Shown piece after piece: positions 1-8,225 of a stretch of DNA of 64,000 nt. The DNA is from RPQJ01 sp963732415. GTDB lineage: Bacteria; Pseudomonadota; Gammaproteobacteria; Steroidobacterales; Steroidobacteraceae. The translations under genes and the position numbers were made by a program. The notes under the pieces were generated by a model. It did no database searches. It was not told where the DNA came from and saw only the letters and a list, made by a program, of their open reading frames with translations. Every line of letters begins with the position of its first letter. Position 1 is the first letter of the stretch. The DNA is taken from contig CAVSZK010000008.1 in NCBI GenBank assembly GCA_963732415.1, positions 62,001-126,000 on the forward strand, given 5' to 3'.

Positions 1-2
1 GC

Positions 3-281
3 TCGCAGCAGCAGTCGTCGCGGCTGCTCGAGCTCTGGTGGCCGGATCGGGTGTTCTCGCTGTCGCATGTTGCGTTGCCGTTCCCGCCGGATGACTCCCT
101 TTACGGCTACGAGACCGAGGGGGTCACCAATCACGTGCAGCTCGGCAGGGTGCAGGTGCATGGCGAGAACGGAGTGCTGGCGATACCGGACTGGGTACTG
201 AGCAGGCAGCGCAGCAACCCGTTCCACGTGTACATGATCGAGCGCATCGACGCCATGCTGTTCGCCGGGCAGGGCGGCTGA
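3..281 (+). CDS. Alpha/beta hydrolase, C-terminal fragment (5' end outside window)
   Basis: The frame is open from the left edge of the window and ends at a TGA just before the next gene, so only about 92 C-terminal residues are seen. The segment VFSLSHVALPFPPDDSLYG resembles the end of serine hydrolases of the alpha/beta fold, where a conserved His followed by a proline-rich stretch closes the active site. No nucleophile elbow is visible because it would lie upstream. It is followed 13 bp later by a phospholipase-D gene in the same direction, and the two are probably co-transcribed; a hydrolase next to such a PLD gene is a pairing I remember from other proteobacteria. The family assignment rests on this short tail and is tentative. 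Confidence 0.6.
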   Translation, partial: SQQQSSRLLELWWPDRVFSLSHVALPFPPDDSLYGYETEGVTNHVQLGRVQVHGENGVLAIPDWVLSRQRSNPFHVYMIERIDAMLFAGQGG

Positions 282-294
282 CCGGGGCACCTGG

Positions 295-1860
295 ATGACG
301 TCGATCCAGCGGCCGTGGTTGCTCCTCGGCGTCCTGCCGTTGCTTGCGCATTGCGCGTCGGCGCCGCGACTGGACGGCATCGAGAAGAGCTACGCCATCC
401 CACCGGCCGAGTCATCCCGGCTGGACGACATGGTGATTGCGCGAATCGGGGACCAGCCCGATGTCTCCGCCGTGCAGCTGTTGCAGCAGAACGCCGTCGC
501 CTTTGCCTATCGAGCCGGCACTGCGGCTGCAGCGGAGCGAAGCCTCGATATCCAGTACTACGTCTGGCAGGACGACCTGACGGGCCGGCTGCTCGCCGCG
601 GACTTGATGCGGGCTGCTGATCGAGGGGTGCGCGTGCGCCTGCTGCTCGATGACCTGGACGCGCGGACCCGGCACGACCTGTTCATGGTCGTGGACCTGC
701 ATCCGGACCTCGAGGTGCGCATCTTCAATCCCTTCTACAGTCGCTACGGAACACTTGGCAAGACGATGGAGTTCCTGGTGCGGGGCACGCGACTCAATCA
801 TCGCATGCACAACAAGGCCTGGATTGCCGACAACCGGATCGCGATCATCGGCGGCCGCAACATCGGCGATGAGTATTTCGGTGCATCGAGGCAGTCGAAT
901 TTCAGCGACACCGACCTGGTGCTGGCAGGGCCCGTCGTCGAGCAGGTAAGCCGTGAATTCGACGAATACTGGAACAGTCCGGACGCGGTCCCGGTGTCCG
1001 CTTTCGACGTCCGCAAGCCAACGCCTGCGGACCTGGAAAAGCTGCAGCAGGGTCTTCGTGAATTCGATCAGCACGCGGGGGAGTCGCCCTACGTCCGTGC
1101 GCTGCGTGACCCGCAACAGCGGCAGGAGTTGATAGCAGACACGCCGCAGCCGATCGAGGTGCGCGACATCCGCGTGCTGGTGGACGACCCCTCGAAGGTC
1201 GGAACAAGTGAGCATGGCCTGCGCGCATCGCAGGTGCTCGATGGTCTGTCCACGGTGATGAGCGAGGCGCAGCATGAACTGCTGATCGTCTCGCCGTATT
1301 TCGTGCCCGGAAAGCAGGGCGCCCGTGGACTCTCTGCAGCCGCGCAGCGTGGCGTAAGGGTCGAGGTCCTTACGAACTCGCTGGACGCGACGGACGTGGT
1401 GGCCGTTCACGTCGGGTATGCGCGGTATCGCAAGGAGTTGCTGAAGAGCGGCGTGGAACTGTACGAGATGAAGCGCAGCACCGGTGACGGGGATGCCGCC
1501 AAGCACGTGAGCGTGCTCGGGTCGACGGGCGCCACACTGCACACCAAGGCGATGATCGTGGATTCGCGCTGGTGTTTCGTGGGCTCGATGAACATCGATC
1601 CCAGGTCGGCCAACCTGAATACCGAGATGGGCGCGCTGGTTGACAGCCCGGAACTGGCCGCGCAACTGCGTGGGCAGTTCGAGGCGAATACCTCAGCGGA
1701 ACTGAGCTATCGCGTCGTGATGGATCCCGAGCACGGGCTCACGTGGCACGACCGGAAGAATGGCGAGGAGCGAGTGCTGGAACGCGAACCGGACGCGAGC
1801 GTCAGTCGCCGCATTGGCGCGACGCTGCTGCGGGCGCTGCCGATGGAGTCGCAGCTCTGA
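295..1860 (+). CDS. Phospholipase D family protein, cardiolipin synthase-like (ClsC/YmdC type)
   Basis: A 521-residue protein with two complete HKD catalytic motifs: HNKAWIAD at residues 172-179 and HTKAMIVD at 416-423, each followed by the G(G/S)xN segment (GGRNIGDEYFG and GSMNIDPRSANLN). This spacing and length fit the ClsC/YmdC branch of bacterial PLD enzymes, which transfer phosphatidyl groups to make cardiolipin or hydrolyse phospholipids at the membrane. The N-terminus is hydrophobic and ends in LLAHC, which looks like a lipobox, although His before the Cys is atypical, so lipid attachment is uncertain. The ATG follows the hydrolase stop by 13 bp, suggesting an operon. The substrate cannot be told from sequence. 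Confidence 0.85.
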   Translation: MTSIQRPWLLLGVLPLLAHCASAPRLDGIEKSYAIPPAESSRLDDMVIARIGDQPDVSAVQLLQQNAVAFAYRAGTAAAAERSLDIQYYVWQDDLTGRLLAADLMRAADRGVRVRLLLDDLDARTRHDLFMVVDLHPDLEVRIFNPFYSRYGTLGKTMEFLVRGTRLNHRMHNKAWIADNRIAIIGGRNIGDEYFGASRQSNFSDTDLVLAGPVVEQVSREFDEYWNSPDAVPVSAFDVRKPTPADLEKLQQGLREFDQHAGESPYVRALRDPQQRQELIADTPQPIEVRDIRVLVDDPSKVGTSEHGLRASQVLDGLSTVMSEAQHELLIVSPYFVPGKQGARGLSAAAQRGVRVEVLTNSLDATDVVAVHVGYARYRKELLKSGVELYEMKRSTGDGDAAKHVSVLGSTGATLHTKAMIVDSRWCFVGSMNIDPRSANLNTEMGALVDSPELAAQLRGQFEANTSAELSYRVVMDPEHGLTWHDRKNGEERVLEREPDASVSRRIGATLLRALPMESQL

Positions 1861-1886
1861 CGCGCGGTCGATGCGAAAGACAGGAC

Positions 1887-1905
1887 GCCCCTGGACCTAA
1901 GGGGC
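1887..1905. terminator. Possible short hairpin between convergent genes
   Basis: GCCCCT and AGGGGC form a 6-bp stem with a 7-nt loop. The hairpin overlaps the stop codon of the secretin-like gene and lies 27 bp past the PLD stop. There is no U-tract on either strand, so this is a weak terminator candidate at best. Confidence 0.25.
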
Positions 1906-2781
1906 CTCTTCGACCTTGATCCACGACGTGTACTGCGACTGTGCGGTGCGCCTGCCCCAGACCAGCAGGCCGCCGTCCGCGCCAGATCCAGACTCGCGCA
2001 CCGCACCCAGTTCCACCCACTCGCCCAGCCGGGCGTTGATCGTCGAGTCGGTGCCAGCGGTGTTGATCATGCCGCCGCGGGCCCGGTCGTATGACTGCTG
2101 GCGTGGCGAGATCGTGAGCGTGACCATGTCGCCGTTGACGCGCGCAGTCGCGTAGAAGCCCGTGCTCACGTCGCGAAACGTCGTGGACCGCGTTGTGGCC
2201 GGACCGCCCCAGCCTGGCGTGACCTGTGTCGACGTGAACGGCACCTGCTGCCCGACCGCGATGTAGGCCTCCGTTCCGTCGAGGGTCCGCACGCTGCTCA
2301 CGTTGCGGGTGACGGTCCGCTGGCTGTGTCCTGTTGCGTCGACCTGAACGGAATTGCCCGTGCCCGGCGGGCGGTTCACGCCCACGGAAACATCACCGCT
2401 CGATACTGTCGCGGCGCCACGGACGCGCGAAGCCGAGACATCGGCCGAGGAGTCCTGTCCGACCGTGATCACCAGCTGGCGCAGCGGCTGGTCAATGACC
2501 TCGAGCGCCGCGATGAGTCTCGCCAGCGTCGAAGGATCGGCGCGGACGAACAACTTATCGTCAAGCCCGGTGATCGCGTCGCCCGGTTCGAGCAGTGGCT
2601 GCAGGATCGGAATCAGGTCGTCGGCGCGCCGGTACTGGAGGTCGATGATCTGCATGTCCTGGGCCAGCGCCGCGCCTGCGGTCAGCAGTAGCGCCAGCAG
2701 CGACAAGGCAATCGCAAGTCTGGGTACAGGGCTGCGCCTGGAGCCGGCATCGCTACTGAAAAACAGGGTCGCTTCGGTCAT
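1897..2781 (-). CDS. Secretin-like protein (short, exported)
   Basis: A 294-residue protein with a clear signal peptide (hydrophobic run around residues 21-40 ending ALA-QD). Residues ~42-110 (MQIIDLQYRRADDLIPILQP) resemble the N-terminal repeat domain of type II/IV pilus secretins. The C-terminal half, with RTLDGTEAYIAVGQQVPF and a later LTISPRQ strand, resembles a secretin beta-domain fragment. Full secretins are about twice this length or more, and no pilus or secretion genes lie nearby. It may be a stand-alone periplasmic or outer-membrane protein that reuses secretin domains. It is transcribed divergently from the acetyltransferase with only 27 bp between start codons, so the two promoters must overlap the neighbouring coding regions or be very compact. 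Function unknown. Confidence 0.65.
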   Translation of the reverse strand: MTEATLFFSSDAGSRRSPVPRLAIALSLLALLLTAGAALAQDMQIIDLQYRRADDLIPILQPLLEPGDAITGLDDKLFVRADPSTLARLIAALEVIDQPLRQLVITVGQDSSADVSASRVRGAATVSSGDVSVGVNRPPGTGNSVQVDATGHSQRTVTRNVSSVRTLDGTEAYIAVGQQVPFTSTQVTPGWGGPATTRSTTFRDVSTGFYATARVNGDMVTLTISPRQQSYDRARGGMINTAGTDSTINARLGEWVELGAVRESGSGADGGLLVWGRRTAQSQYTSWIKVEEAP

Positions 2782-2808
2782 GATGGAGCCACTCGCGAGG
2801 GCGTGACG

Positions 2809-3372
2809 ATGATCCTACTGGAAACCCCGCGGCTTCGGCTGCGTCGATTCGGCCCCGATGACCTGGACCGGCTGGTCGAACTCGATTCCGACCCGGAGGT
2901 AATGCGTTTCATCACCTACGGCGTGCCGACGCCCCGTTCCACGTATGAGAATGTGATCCTGCCGCGCTGGTTCGCGATCTACGCGCGCACTCCGGAGCTC
3001 GGGTACTGGGCTGCGGAGGATCGGCAGGCCGGCGGGTTTGCTGGCTGGTTCCACCTGCGGCCGGATCGATTCGACGAGGGCGAGCAGGAGCTTGGCTATC
3101 GCCTCGCACGTGCCGCCTGGGGCCGCGGCCTCGCGACCGAGGGCGCGCAGGCGGTGATCGAGCATGGCTTTACTCGCGTGGGCGCGTCAAAGATAACGGC
3201 GCGCACGCTCGCGGCCAACCAGCGTTCACGAAGCGTGATGCGGAAATGCGGACTCGATTTCGAGTGCGATTTCGTCTATCCGGAGGACGTGATCCAGGGT
3301 CGTGATGAAACCGAGCGAGCCGCGGTCAAGTACTCGATCACGCTCCCTGCGTGGCTGGCGCAGCGGGCTTGA
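2809..3372 (+). CDS. GNAT family N-acetyltransferase (RimJ/RimL-like)
   Basis: A 187-residue protein that opens with ILLETPRLRLRRFGPDDL, the usual start of the RimJ/RimL-type GNAT acetyltransferases. These transfer acetyl groups from acetyl-CoA to protein N-termini or small amines. The acetyl-CoA-binding segment is RAAWGRGLATEG, around residues 102-113, matching the Q/RxxGxG/A motif. A GTG two codons upstream (2803) is possible, but the GAGGG near 2796-2800 is correctly spaced for the ATG at 2809 only. Its 3' end overlaps the convergent thioredoxin-like gene by 35 bp. The substrate is unknown. Confidence 0.85.
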   Translation: MILLETPRLRLRRFGPDDLDRLVELDSDPEVMRFITYGVPTPRSTYENVILPRWFAIYARTPELGYWAAEDRQAGGFAGWFHLRPDRFDEGEQELGYRLARAAWGRGLATEGAQAVIEHGFTRVGASKITARTLAANQRSRSVMRKCGLDFECDFVYPEDVIQGRDETERAAVKYSITLPAWLAQRA

Positions 3373-4999
3373 GGAAGCGCTCGCAGTTGGCGCGGCCCTC
3401 GTCTCCCTCTGGCAGGCCAGCGCAGATCGCGGACGTGCGATCGCGCAGCTTCTCCACCACCTTCGCGGGATCGCCCGACTTGCCCCAGTCGAGCAGCTTG
3501 GCGCTCAGCTGGTCGAGTCGCAGCCGCGTGCGCTGGTAGAAGGCGTCCGGGTCCTCGCCGAGCTCGCCGATCACCTGCAGGCCGACGGTCTCGATCGTCT
3601 TCGCGTCTTCGGGAGTCATCTCCAGCAGGCCAACCAGGTAACTGTATCCCCACTGGAAGCGGGTCGCCGGGCCCTGCGCGCCGGCGTAGGCCTGCCCGAG
3701 CCACCGCACGGCCTCGTCCTTGCGACCGGCCTTCTCGGCGATGTCGGCGAGGTCGAGCATGAAGTAGTAGGGTGACTTGGTCTTGTCGAGTTCCGCGACC
3801 AGCAGGCGGTTCGCGTCCTCGCCCATGCCCGCGGTGAAGTAGAGATTCGCCGCGGCGTTGATCGCCGCCTGCCTTGCATAGGTGTCGGTCGTCTGCGCAT
3901 CGACACGCGCCACGGCCTGGCGAATCTGGTCCTGCAGCGCCGGAGGCAGCGGCGCGTCCGGAGCGTCGAGCTGCACGAGCATCACCCTCGCCCTGAGCAG
4001 TTTCAACTGGTCTGCACTGGAGAGTGCATCGTCGCCCTCGCCGGCACTCACCCTGTCCAGTGCGGCACCCCAGGCGGTGGTGAGCTCGCGCCGCTCGGCG
4101 CTGCCGGCGTCGGAGAGCAGCCCGATCACGTCCGCCGATGCGTAGAGCAGGTTCTGCACGTTGGCGCGGTCCACGGCCGGGGAGTCGAGCAGTTCGACCA
4201 GCTTCCTGCGGGCAATGGCGCGATCAAGACCAGAGAGTGGCGACTTGCCGCCGTCTACAGCTGCGGCCGCCGCGCCCAGGTATTCGAAGTAGAGTCTTGC
4301 GCAGTCGGGACCCATGTCTGCCGGGCAGCGTTCGGCAAGAATCTTGAACGTCCGCAGGCGCTCCGGGTCCGGCAGCGCACGACCGTTGTCGGTGGGCCAG
4401 TCGTAGTAAGCGAGCAGTTGCCAGTCGTTGCGTGTCACTTCGGCGCCACTGGTCGCCGCTGCGAGAATTTCCTTGACCGGCCTGGCATCGGCCAGCGCGA
4501 CGTCCAGGATCTTCGCGTAGCGCTCGATGTCGACCCCGCCCGGCAGGCGCGTGATCTCCGTGCCGTCGGGCCGGAACAGGATCATCGTCGGATAGCCAAT
4601 GACACCGAAGCGTTCGGCCTGTCGCTGTGCACTGGGGATGTCGCCGTCGAGGTAGACCGGCACGAACAGGCGGCTGCGCTCCTGGAACTCGCGCCGGTTG
4701 AAGATCGTGGCTTTCAGCTGGGCGCAGGGCGGGCACCACTCGGCGCCCCAGTACAGGAACAGTGGCTTGGGCGCGGACTTCGCGGCGGCGAACGCCGCAT
4801 CGACGTCGCCCTCGAACCAGTCGATACCGGGCGGCAGGTGTGACTCGCCGGTGGCCGCGTGCTGCTCGACGGCGGCGGGAGCGCTGGCGGGCTCTGCGGG
4901 AATGTCCTGTTGCGTGCGCCCGCAGCCGGCGAGCGCGGTGGCTGCGGTCAGCAGGACGAGCGCCGTATTGATCGGACGTCGTGGGCTTGGTGATTTCAT
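3338..4999 (-). CDS. Thioredoxin-fold lipoprotein with C-terminal helical repeat region
   Basis: A 553-residue protein. The ATG at 4999 starts a lipoprotein signal peptide ending in ALAGC (Cys26); an upstream ATG at 5023 would add eight residues in front of it and is less likely. Residues ~60-170 are a thioredoxin domain with active site WCPPC (Cys89, Cys92) and the cis-proline segment GYPTMILF. The remaining ~370 residues are alanine-rich and helical, with TPR-like spacing, and are unassigned. The protein should be anchored in the periplasm and act as a thiol-disulfide reductase or chaperone, similar in layout to other lipoproteins that join a DsbD-gamma/TlpA-like domain to a helical tail. 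It is divergent from the CDF transporter gene; no operon partner is visible. Confidence 0.8.
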   Translation of the reverse strand: MKSPSPRRPINTALVLLTAATALAGCGRTQQDIPAEPASAPAAVEQHAATGESHLPPGIDWFEGDVDAAFAAAKSAPKPLFLYWGAEWCPPCAQLKATIFNRREFQERSRLFVPVYLDGDIPSAQRQAERFGVIGYPTMILFRPDGTEITRLPGGVDIERYAKILDVALADARPVKEILAAATSGAEVTRNDWQLLAYYDWPTDNGRALPDPERLRTFKILAERCPADMGPDCARLYFEYLGAAAAAVDGGKSPLSGLDRAIARRKLVELLDSPAVDRANVQNLLYASADVIGLLSDAGSAERRELTTAWGAALDRVSAGEGDDALSSADQLKLLRARVMLVQLDAPDAPLPPALQDQIRQAVARVDAQTTDTYARQAAINAAANLYFTAGMGEDANRLLVAELDKTKSPYYFMLDLADIAEKAGRKDEAVRWLGQAYAGAQGPATRFQWGYSYLVGLLEMTPEDAKTIETVGLQVIGELGEDPDAFYQRTRLRLDQLSAKLLDWGKSGDPAKVVEKLRDRTSAICAGLPEGDEGRANCERFLKPAAPATQGA

Positions 5000-5117
5000 T
5001 CGAGCAGCATAATGGCGCGGCATGCCGGGGGCAAAGGCTGGCGCCAGCTGTGACCCGGACTCCGGCCCCCTGCGGCGATCCGGGCCAGCCCGGATGTCCT
5101 CGCGGTATCATCCGTGA

Positions 5118-6029
5118 ATGTCGTCGGACCAATCTTCCTCCGCGAAGGCGATTCTCTACGCCTTCCTGGCCAATCTAGGCATCGCGGTCACCAAGAGCGC
5201 AGCGGCCGTATATACGAATTCGGGCAGCATGCTGGCGGAGGCGATTCACTCCTACGCCGACTGCACTAACCAGGTGCTGTTGTTCCTGGGCTTGAAACAG
5301 GCGGCGAAACCGCCGACTCCGGAGCACCCGTTCGGCTTCGGCAAGGAGACTTATTTCTGGAGCTTCGTGGTTGCGCTTCTGCTGTTCAGCGTCGGCGGAC
5401 TGTTCTCGATCTACGAAGGCTGGCACAAGCTGCACGAGCCGGAAGCGCTGAATCGCGCATGGATCGCGCTTGCGGTTCTCGGAGTCTCGATCCTGCTCGA
5501 GTCTGCGAGTCTTGCCGGCTGCCTGCGGGAGATCTCGAAGCTGCGCCGCGGACGCTCGTTCGGCAACTGGTTTCGCCACACCCGTAACGCTGAACTCGTG
5601 GTCGTGCTCGGCGAGGACGTCGCGGCACTGGCGGGCCTCGCGATTGCATTCGTGTTCGTGGCGCTGGCGGCTGCGACCGGCGACACCCGCTACGACGCGA
5701 TCGGATCGATCGCTATCGGTGTCGTACTGATCCTGGTGGCTGTGTTCATTGCCGCGCGCATCCGCTCGCTGCTGATCGGGAAATCAGCCGAGCCGCGCCT
5801 CAGGGAGCGGATCGACGCGCTGATCTCGAACGATTCCGCGATCAAGGAACTGCTGAGCATGGTCACCCTGCAGATGGGCCCGAAGTTCGTACTTGCGGCC
5901 AAGGTACGCATGTGTCCCGGGCTCACGCTCGAAGAAGCCGTGAATCGCATCAACGAGCTGGAGCGGCACATCAAGGAGGCGTACCCGGAGGTGGGTTGGT
6001 GTTTCATCGAGCCCGACGTCAGGGACTGA
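5118..6029 (+). CDS. Cation diffusion facilitator family transporter (SLC30A9-like)
   Basis: A 303-residue inner-membrane protein with about six hydrophobic segments. It carries CDF signatures: GSMLAEAIHSYAD in the second segment (the HxxxD metal-site pair) and GEDVAALAGL in the fifth. The cytoplasmic C-terminal domain is present, ending near residue 300. The family exports divalent metals such as Zn2+, Mn2+ or Fe2+ in exchange for protons. The Glu in LAEAIH and the general form resemble the SLC30A9/ZnT9 branch more than ZitB. It starts 118 bp from the divergent thioredoxin-like lipoprotein gene, and its 3' end overlaps hutG by 11 bp. The metal transported is not predictable here. Confidence 0.9.
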   Translation: MSSDQSSSAKAILYAFLANLGIAVTKSAAAVYTNSGSMLAEAIHSYADCTNQVLLFLGLKQAAKPPTPEHPFGFGKETYFWSFVVALLLFSVGGLFSIYEGWHKLHEPEALNRAWIALAVLGVSILLESASLAGCLREISKLRRGRSFGNWFRHTRNAELVVVLGEDVAALAGLAIAFVFVALAAATGDTRYDAIGSIAIGVVLILVAVFIAARIRSLLIGKSAEPRLRERIDALISNDSAIKELLSMVTLQMGPKFVLAAKVRMCPGLTLEEAVNRINELERHIKEAYPEVGWCFIEPDVRD

Positions 6030-6975
6030 ACGCGGAAATCTCGTAGACGATTCGCGCGGCCGTCCGGGCCGTGCGGCCTGCCTCGTCGAAGGTGGGATTC
6101 AGCTCCGCGATGTCAGCCATCAGGAGCTTGCTCGACGACCCGTCGTGAGCGCACGCGGCCAGCACCATCCGCAGCAAGGCGATCGCCCGCTGCAGTGGCA
6201 CGCCGAATGCAGACGGCGCACTGACCCCTGGCGCGGTTGCGCACGGCAGCACGTCCAGGCAGAAGGTCAGGTAGACCGCGGAACAGTCCTCCACGAAGCT
6301 GCGGATGCGCCCTTCCGCCGCACTCTCGCCCGCATCCACGTCGAGGATGACGCCCGCCCCGAGCGCGGCAGCCCGGTCGAACAACGCGACGGTGTTGGAG
6401 GCGGTGCTTGCGCCGATGCAGAGATAGCGGAATTCGAGTCCTGATGCGGCCCGGGACTCCGCGATCTGCAGGAACGGCGTGCCGGATGTCCCGCGATCCG
6501 GGTCCATCGTACGGCGCATGTCGAGATGGGCGTCGAAGTTGATGATACCGAGGCGATCGAGCCTGGCATCTCCAGCCAATGCGAGTGCCGCTCCCTGGTA
6601 CGCGGCCCAGGCAATCTCGTGGCCGCCGCCGAGCCCGACGGGCAGGTGACCGGCGCGCAGAAGCCCGGCGACCAGGCTGGCGTACTCGCCCTGCGCGCGC
6701 TCGAGGGCGTCACCGTCGCAGCTTACGTCGCCCGCGTCATATAGATGCCCTGTGCTTCCTCCGTGCCATGCCAGGTTGCCGAGCATGCGCCTGAGTTCGG
6801 TCGGCCCGGCGGCCGCGCCCGGGCGGCCGTGGTTGCGGCGCACACCCGCATCGCAGGCAAAGCCGGCGAGCGCGATACCCGGGCCATCGGCCGCCGCGGC
6901 CGGGCGAACGACCTGGTGCCAGCGTCGTCCAGCCTCGCCGTCCGCCGCGTCCACTCTGCCTGACCAGATGTTCAT
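6019..6975 (-). CDS. hutG: Formimidoylglutamase (arginase family)
   Basis: A 318-residue ureohydrolase that converts N-formimidoyl-glutamate to glutamate and formamide, the last step of the hut pathway. Manganese-binding motifs are visible: GGGHEIAW, NFDAHLDMR and the CLDVLPCATAPGVSAP segment. The N-terminus NIWSGRVDAADGEAGRRWHQ matches HutG of enterobacteria, which fixes the start at the ATG at 6975. A longer reading to 7176 would run into hutI and is rejected. It is the last gene of hutU-hutI-hutG, 25 bp after hutI. A C-terminal tail-to-tail overlap with the CDF gene is only 11 bp. Confidence 0.93.
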   Translation of the reverse strand: MNIWSGRVDAADGEAGRRWHQVVRPAAAADGPGIALAGFACDAGVRRNHGRPGAAAGPTELRRMLGNLAWHGGSTGHLYDAGDVSCDGDALERAQGEYASLVAGLLRAGHLPVGLGGGHEIAWAAYQGAALALAGDARLDRLGIINFDAHLDMRRTMDPDRGTSGTPFLQIAESRAASGLEFRYLCIGASTASNTVALFDRAAALGAGVILDVDAGESAAEGRIRSFVEDCSAVYLTFCLDVLPCATAPGVSAPSAFGVPLQRAIALLRMVLAACAHDGSSSKLLMADIAELNPTFDEAGRTARTAARIVYEISAFSP

Positions 6976-7000
6976 GTCGTTTCGATGGGGCACGTATTCC

Positions 7001-8221
7001 TCACACCGGCCGCTCGAGCACGATCTCGCCAGCCTTGATGACCATGCTGCACGGATTGAATCCTGCCCAGTAACCGAGTTCGTCGGGGGAGTCCACGGAC
7101 CAGACGGCGAAATCAGCGGCGCGGCTGGGCTCGATTGAGCCGCGCTCGGCCTGCATGCCGAGTGCGCGCGCGGCATTTCGCGTCACGCCAAGCAGCACTT
7201 CGTCGCTGGTCAGCCCGAACAGCCGGCGCGCCATGTTCATCGCCAGCAGCAGCGACGCACAGGGAGCGGTTCCAGGATTGCAGTCAGTCGCAATGGCGAT
7301 CGGCACGCCGTTGGTGCGCAGCGCGGCCACCGGCGGCAGTTGCTTTTCCGCAAGCGCGTAGAAGGCTACCGGCAGCAGCACGGCGACCGTGCCAGAGCGC
7401 GCAAGTGCCGCTGCGTCGGCCTCGTTCGCGTACTCGAGGTGGTCGCAGGAGAGCGCGCCGTGGCGCGCCGCGACCTGGCTGCCGCCGACGTTTGAGAGCT
7501 GCTCGGTGTGCAGCCGCACCGGCAGGCCAAGCGCGCGTGCGGCTGCGAAGATCCGCCCACACTGTTCGGCCGAGAACGCGATGTTCTCGCAGTAGGCGTC
7601 GACCGCATCCACCGAAATTCGGTGCCTGGCACCTATTTTCGGGAGCCAGTCGCTGATGATCGTGTCCACGTAGTCGTCGGCGCGTCCTTCGAACTCCGGC
7701 GGCAGAGCGTGGGCGGCGAGCAGGCTGGTCGAGACGGTCACTGCGTGTCCAGACTCCAGTCGGCGTGCGACGCGCAGCATCTTCGTCTCGGTATCCCAGT
7801 CGAGCCCGTAGCCGGACTTGATCTCGACGGTGGTGACGCCTTCCTGCAGCAGCGATTCCAGCCGCGGTCGGCTCTGCTCGAGCAGCTCGTCCTCGGTCGC
7901 CGCGCGCGTGGCGCGCATGGTGCCGAGGATGCCGCCGCCCTCGCGGGCGATCCCTGCATAACTCGCGCCGGCAGTGCGGCGCGCGAACTCGGCGGCGCGT
8001 TGCCCTGCGAACACCAGGTGTGTGTGGCAGTCGACCAGGCCCGGTGTGAGCCATCGGCCGGCAAGTTCGATCGTGCGTTGCGGACGGATGCCTGCCGGCA
8101 GGTCGGCCTCGTCGCCCACCCACTCGATCCGCGGGCCGCGGGTCACGACGGCACCGGGCGAGTGCACGCGCCCTGTCTCGTCGCAGGTGGCGATGCGGGC
8201 ATTCCGCCAGAGGGTCAGCAT
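7001..8221 (-). CDS. hutI: Imidazolonepropionase (carries an in-frame palindromic repeat)
   Basis: A 406-residue amidohydrolase that opens the imidazolone ring to give formimidoyl-glutamate. The metal-binding HTHLVFAG motif lies near residues 66-73, later metal and catalytic segments include HTEQLSN and ATDCNPGT, and the length is normal for HutI. It starts 4 bp after hutU ends, so the two are co-transcribed and probably co-translated. Between the conserved segments SDWLP and DAVDAYCENIAFS it reads KIGARHRIS, encoded by a copy of the GGTGCCAGGCACC repeat found elsewhere in the window. The frame is intact and only about two residues longer than expected there, so the enzyme may still work. Confidence 0.95.
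   Translation of the reverse strand: MLTLWRNARIATCDETGRVHSPGAVVTRGPRIEWVGDEADLPAGIRPQRTIELAGRWLTPGLVDCHTHLVFAGQRAAEFARRTAGASYAGIAREGGGILGTMRATRAATEDELLEQSRPRLESLLQEGVTTVEIKSGYGLDWDTETKMLRVARRLESGHAVTVSTSLLAAHALPPEFEGRADDYVDTIISDWLPKIGARHRISVDAVDAYCENIAFSAEQCGRIFAAARALGLPVRLHTEQLSNVGGSQVAARHGALSCDHLEYANEADAAALARSGTVAVLLPVAFYALAEKQLPPVAALRTNGVPIAIATDCNPGTAPCASLLLAMNMARRLFGLTSDEVLLGVTRNAARALGMQAERGSIEPSRAADFAVWSVDSPDELGYWAGFNPCSMVIKAGEIVLERPV
7616..7639. repeat. GGTGCCTGGCACC palindromic repeat inside hutI
   Basis: AATTCGGTGCCTGGCACC followed by TATTTT on the plus strand. Positions 7616-7638 match one arm of the 56-bp palindrome at 27338-27393 without mismatch and also match the copy inside uvrA. 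It is read by hutI on the minus strand as KIGARHRI. Confidence 0.85.
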
Positions 8222-8225
8222 GGTC

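Noticed and set aside
6976..7176. N-terminal extension of hutG into hutI
   Set aside because: The extension is low-complexity and overlaps hutI; the family N-terminus begins at 6975.
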